DNA of 16,595 nucleotides from an uncultured Dehalococcoidales bacterium. GTDB taxonomy: Bacteria > Chloroflexota > Dehalococcoidia > UBA1151 > UBA1328. A program made the translations under genes and the position numbers. Position 1 is the first letter of the stretch, and every line of letters begins with the position of its first letter. Shown one piece after another: positions 14,808-16,595 of the stretch. The stretch spans positions 1 through 16,595 of the forward strand of contig CAJQSP010000033.1 of NCBI GenBank assembly GCA_905614375.1. Direction: 5' to 3'. The notes beneath the pieces are model-generated. The model had not been told where the DNA came from, made no database searches, and saw nothing but the letters and a program-made list of their open reading frames with translations.

Positions 14808-15560
14808 ATGCATCGATTCTACGTCCACGACATCGACGCCACTGACCGTTCAATCTACTTAGACGGGTCGATTGCGCGGCAGCTGAAAACAGTTCTACGT
14901 GCAGATGCCGGCGAGCACATCAGGCTTTTCGATGGTTCTGGATCTGAGTGGGAAGTTGAGATAGATCATGTCGGTAAAAACGAGGTTTTAACAACTCTCG
15001 TATCAGCCGTTCGACCCGTTGCAGAGCCAGCGAACAAGGTCACGATGATGCTCGGATTGGCAAAACCCGAAAGAATCGAGCTTGCGATTCAGAAATGCAC
15101 CGAAATAGGTGCTGTTCGATTCATTCCAGTGATGTCGGAACGTGTGCAAGGCGGAAATACGGGTACGCCTTCTGATAAGCGACTCGAACGCTGGCAGCGT
15201 ATTGCCATCGAAGCCTCAGAGCAGAGCGGCAGAGCCACAGTCCCCATCGTAGAGGCTCCCACTCCAATTATGGATGCGATACAGGCGATCATGAACGAAC
15301 AGCCTCTGTTGTGCATGTGGGAGGAGTTGGTTGAAGAATCAAGGCCACTGCGTCAGGTGCTCCAATCACTCGATACAGATTCGCAACAGCTAGCAGCCCT
15401 GATCGGACCCCCAGGCGGGTTCAGTGCCGATGAAGCCACAAGTATTCGTGAAGCCGGCGCACAGTTAGTCACTTTAGGGAGTCGTGTACTGAGAAGCGAA
15501 ACTGCGGCGATAACCGTTATGTCGGCTATTTTGTATGAACTTGGTGATCTAGGCGGTTAA
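14808..15560 (+). CDS. rsmE: 16S rRNA (uracil1498-N3)-methyltransferase
   Basis: It methylates U1498 of 16S rRNA in the small subunit. The protein has 250 residues, in range for the SPOUT-fold RsmE family. The N-terminal PUA-like part (about 1-70) begins MHRFYV. Family motifs include GLAKPERIELAIQKCTEIG (83-101), ERW...EASEQSGR (127-142) and the knot sequence LGSRVLRSETA (223-233). The SAM-loop motif normally written GPEGGF reads GPPGGF (200-205), a notable Glu-to-Pro change at residue 202. The start is 2 bp after the prmA stop, so the two are translationally coupled. The gene ends 10 bp from the convergent gpsA stop. Confidence 0.95.
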   Translation: MHRFYVHDIDATDRSIYLDGSIARQLKTVLRADAGEHIRLFDGSGSEWEVEIDHVGKNEVLTTLVSAVRPVAEPANKVTMMLGLAKPERIELAIQKCTEIGAVRFIPVMSERVQGGNTGTPSDKRLERWQRIAIEASEQSGRATVPIVEAPTPIMDAIQAIMNEQPLLCMWEELVEESRPLRQVLQSLDTDSQQLAALIGPPGGFSADEATSIREAGAQLVTLGSRVLRSETAAITVMSAILYELGDLGG

Positions 15561-15574
15561 ATAGGACCGTCTAG
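15549..15574. terminator. Hairpin spanning the rsmE and gpsA stop codons
   Basis: CTAGGCGGT (15549-15557) pairs with ACCGTCTAG (15566-15574), with one G-U pair and an 8-nt loop. It covers both stop codons of the convergent genes. No T-run follows on either strand, so termination is only suggested. Confidence 0.35.
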
Positions 15575-16578
15575 TAGCGCACTTCTGGTTGAAGCGATCG
15601 CCCCATAAGATCGCGTATAACGTCGACTGGTGACCTACCCTCGAACAGCACTGCATGTGTGGCGTCGGTGATCGGCATATCGATGTTCAGATCCTTGGCG
15701 AGACGTACCGCCGCCTGCGTAGTCGGTGCGCCTTCTGCAGTTTCGCCTAACTCTTCTAGAATGGCGGGAAGGTCTTTACCCGACGCCAACCCGATTCCGA
15801 GTCGATAGTTTCGACTGAGATTCGAGTAGCACGTAGCAATCAGATCACCCATACCGCTCTGCCCGGCAAACGTTTCTGGCCGAGCACCCATCGCTACTCC
15901 GAGGCGGGTGATCTCATGGAGACCACGAGTCACAAAAGCAGCCTTTGCGTTAGGGCCAAGCCCTGCGCCATCAATAAAAGCAGCTCCAATAGCAATAATA
16001 TTTTTCAGTGCCCCACCCAGTTCGACGCCTATGACATCTTCATTGCGGTACACACGGAAAGATTTGGAACTTAGCGTCGATTGAACTTGTTCGGCAATCG
16101 AGTCGGATGTGAACGCTATCGTTGCGGTTGCAGGGTTACCGGCTGCAATTTCTCTTGCAAGATTGGGTCCAGAAAGAACGCCAATTTGTGAACGATCGAA
16201 TCCCGGTAACTCTTCGGTTATCACTTGCGACATCCGCTTTCCGGAGGCACTTTCGATTCCCTTAGTTGCGCAAACAATCTTGGATTCCGATGGAATTGCA
16301 GAACGAACTTTCCGAATGTTCTCTCGAATGGTTACGGAAGGAACAGCAATGATTACGAGATCCGAATTGCCGAGAGATTCTTCTAGCGAGGCCGAGATGG
16401 ACATCAACTCAGGGAATTCAACGCCCGGTACCGAGCGTTTGTTCACTCGCGCTGTAGTCAGTTCTTGAGCACGTGACTCGGTACGAGACCATAGAACGGT
16501 CTTTTTTCCGTCTAGTGCCAAAAGTATTCCGAGAGTGGTTGCCCAAGCTCCCGTGCCTATGATGCCAATTTGTGTCAC
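15571..16578 (-). CDS. gpsA: NAD(P)-dependent glycerol-3-phosphate dehydrogenase
   Basis: It reduces dihydroxyacetone phosphate to sn-glycerol-3-phosphate for membrane lipid synthesis. The protein has 335 residues, the usual length. The N-terminal Rossmann motif is IGIIGTGAWATTL (4-16). CATKGIE (103-109) and SGPNLAREIA (136-145) are family motifs. The catalytic-domain segment GGALKNIIAIGAAFIDG (188-204) carries the active-site Lys192, and GMGDLIATC (242-250) and SRNYRLG (255-261) follow. The start is GTG at 16578: an in-frame TAA lies three codons upstream, with ACT, GCA and CTG between. No Shine-Dalgarno is visible. The frame is complete within the window. Confidence 0.96.
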   Translation of the reverse strand: MTQIGIIGTGAWATTLGILLALDGKKTVLWSRTESRAQELTTARVNKRSVPGVEFPELMSISASLEESLGNSDLVIIAVPSVTIRENIRKVRSAIPSESKIVCATKGIESASGKRMSQVITEELPGFDRSQIGVLSGPNLAREIAAGNPATATIAFTSDSIAEQVQSTLSSKSFRVYRNEDVIGVELGGALKNIIAIGAAFIDGAGLGPNAKAAFVTRGLHEITRLGVAMGARPETFAGQSGMGDLIATCYSNLSRNYRLGIGLASGKDLPAILEELGETAEGAPTTQAAVRLAKDLNIDMPITDATHAVLFEGRSPVDVIRDLMGRSLQPEVRY

Positions 16579-16595
16579 CAGTGCAGTTTACGGGG

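Overview
The window reads as a chromosomal segment of a Chloroflexota bacterium, probably a Dehalococcoidia/SAR202-type lineage. This is an inference from sequence style. It rests on proline-threonine (PTPT) linkers in exported proteins, a small secreted beta-sandwich domain of the kind common in that phylum, a UlaG-like metallo-beta-lactamase-fold protein, and a gene mix of gatCA, pyrG, rho and dnaJ-prmA-rsmE. Base composition is moderate. Arginine is often encoded by CGA. No IS element, CRISPR array, tRNA or rRNA was recognised.

Layout. 1-2261, minus strand: gatC, gatA and then, 11 bp downstream, a lipoprotein gene cut by the left edge. 2262-2683: divergent control region with a clear pyrG promoter. 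2684-6186, plus strand: pyrG (CTP synthase) and rho (termination factor; best start is a CTG behind a perfect Shine-Dalgarno). 6187-10889: a surface-protein island. It has a TTGACA promoter, a structured leader with a possible 37-aa leader peptide, a 990-aa cysteine-free secreted Ig-like protein (S-layer-like), a strong terminator, and a 378-aa exported protein with two small beta domains, a PTPT stalk and a C-terminal Cys/TM/Arg-Arg sorting-like tail. 10937-10969 is a bidirectional terminator. 11013-11636, minus strand: a metallo-beta-lactamase-fold protein that has lost its metal ligands, with an 18-bp palindrome filling the spacer of its predicted promoter. 11637-12697 is about 1 kb of mostly non-coding DNA with dyads and two doubtful small ORFs. 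12698-15560, plus strand: dnaJ, prmA, rsmE. 15571-16578, minus strand: gpsA, convergent with rsmE.

How it fits together. Most genes are housekeeping: amidotransferase-dependent Gln/Asn-tRNA synthesis (gatCA), CTP synthesis, transcription termination, chaperoning, ribosome methylation and glycerol-phosphate synthesis for lipids. The accessory interest lies in the cell-surface genes, three of which look exported and two of which share a domain family, and in their control DNA. The best candidates for something undescribed are the SD-sequestering leader with an overlapping leader ORF ahead of the S-layer-like gene, and the operator-controlled MBL-fold pseudoenzyme.
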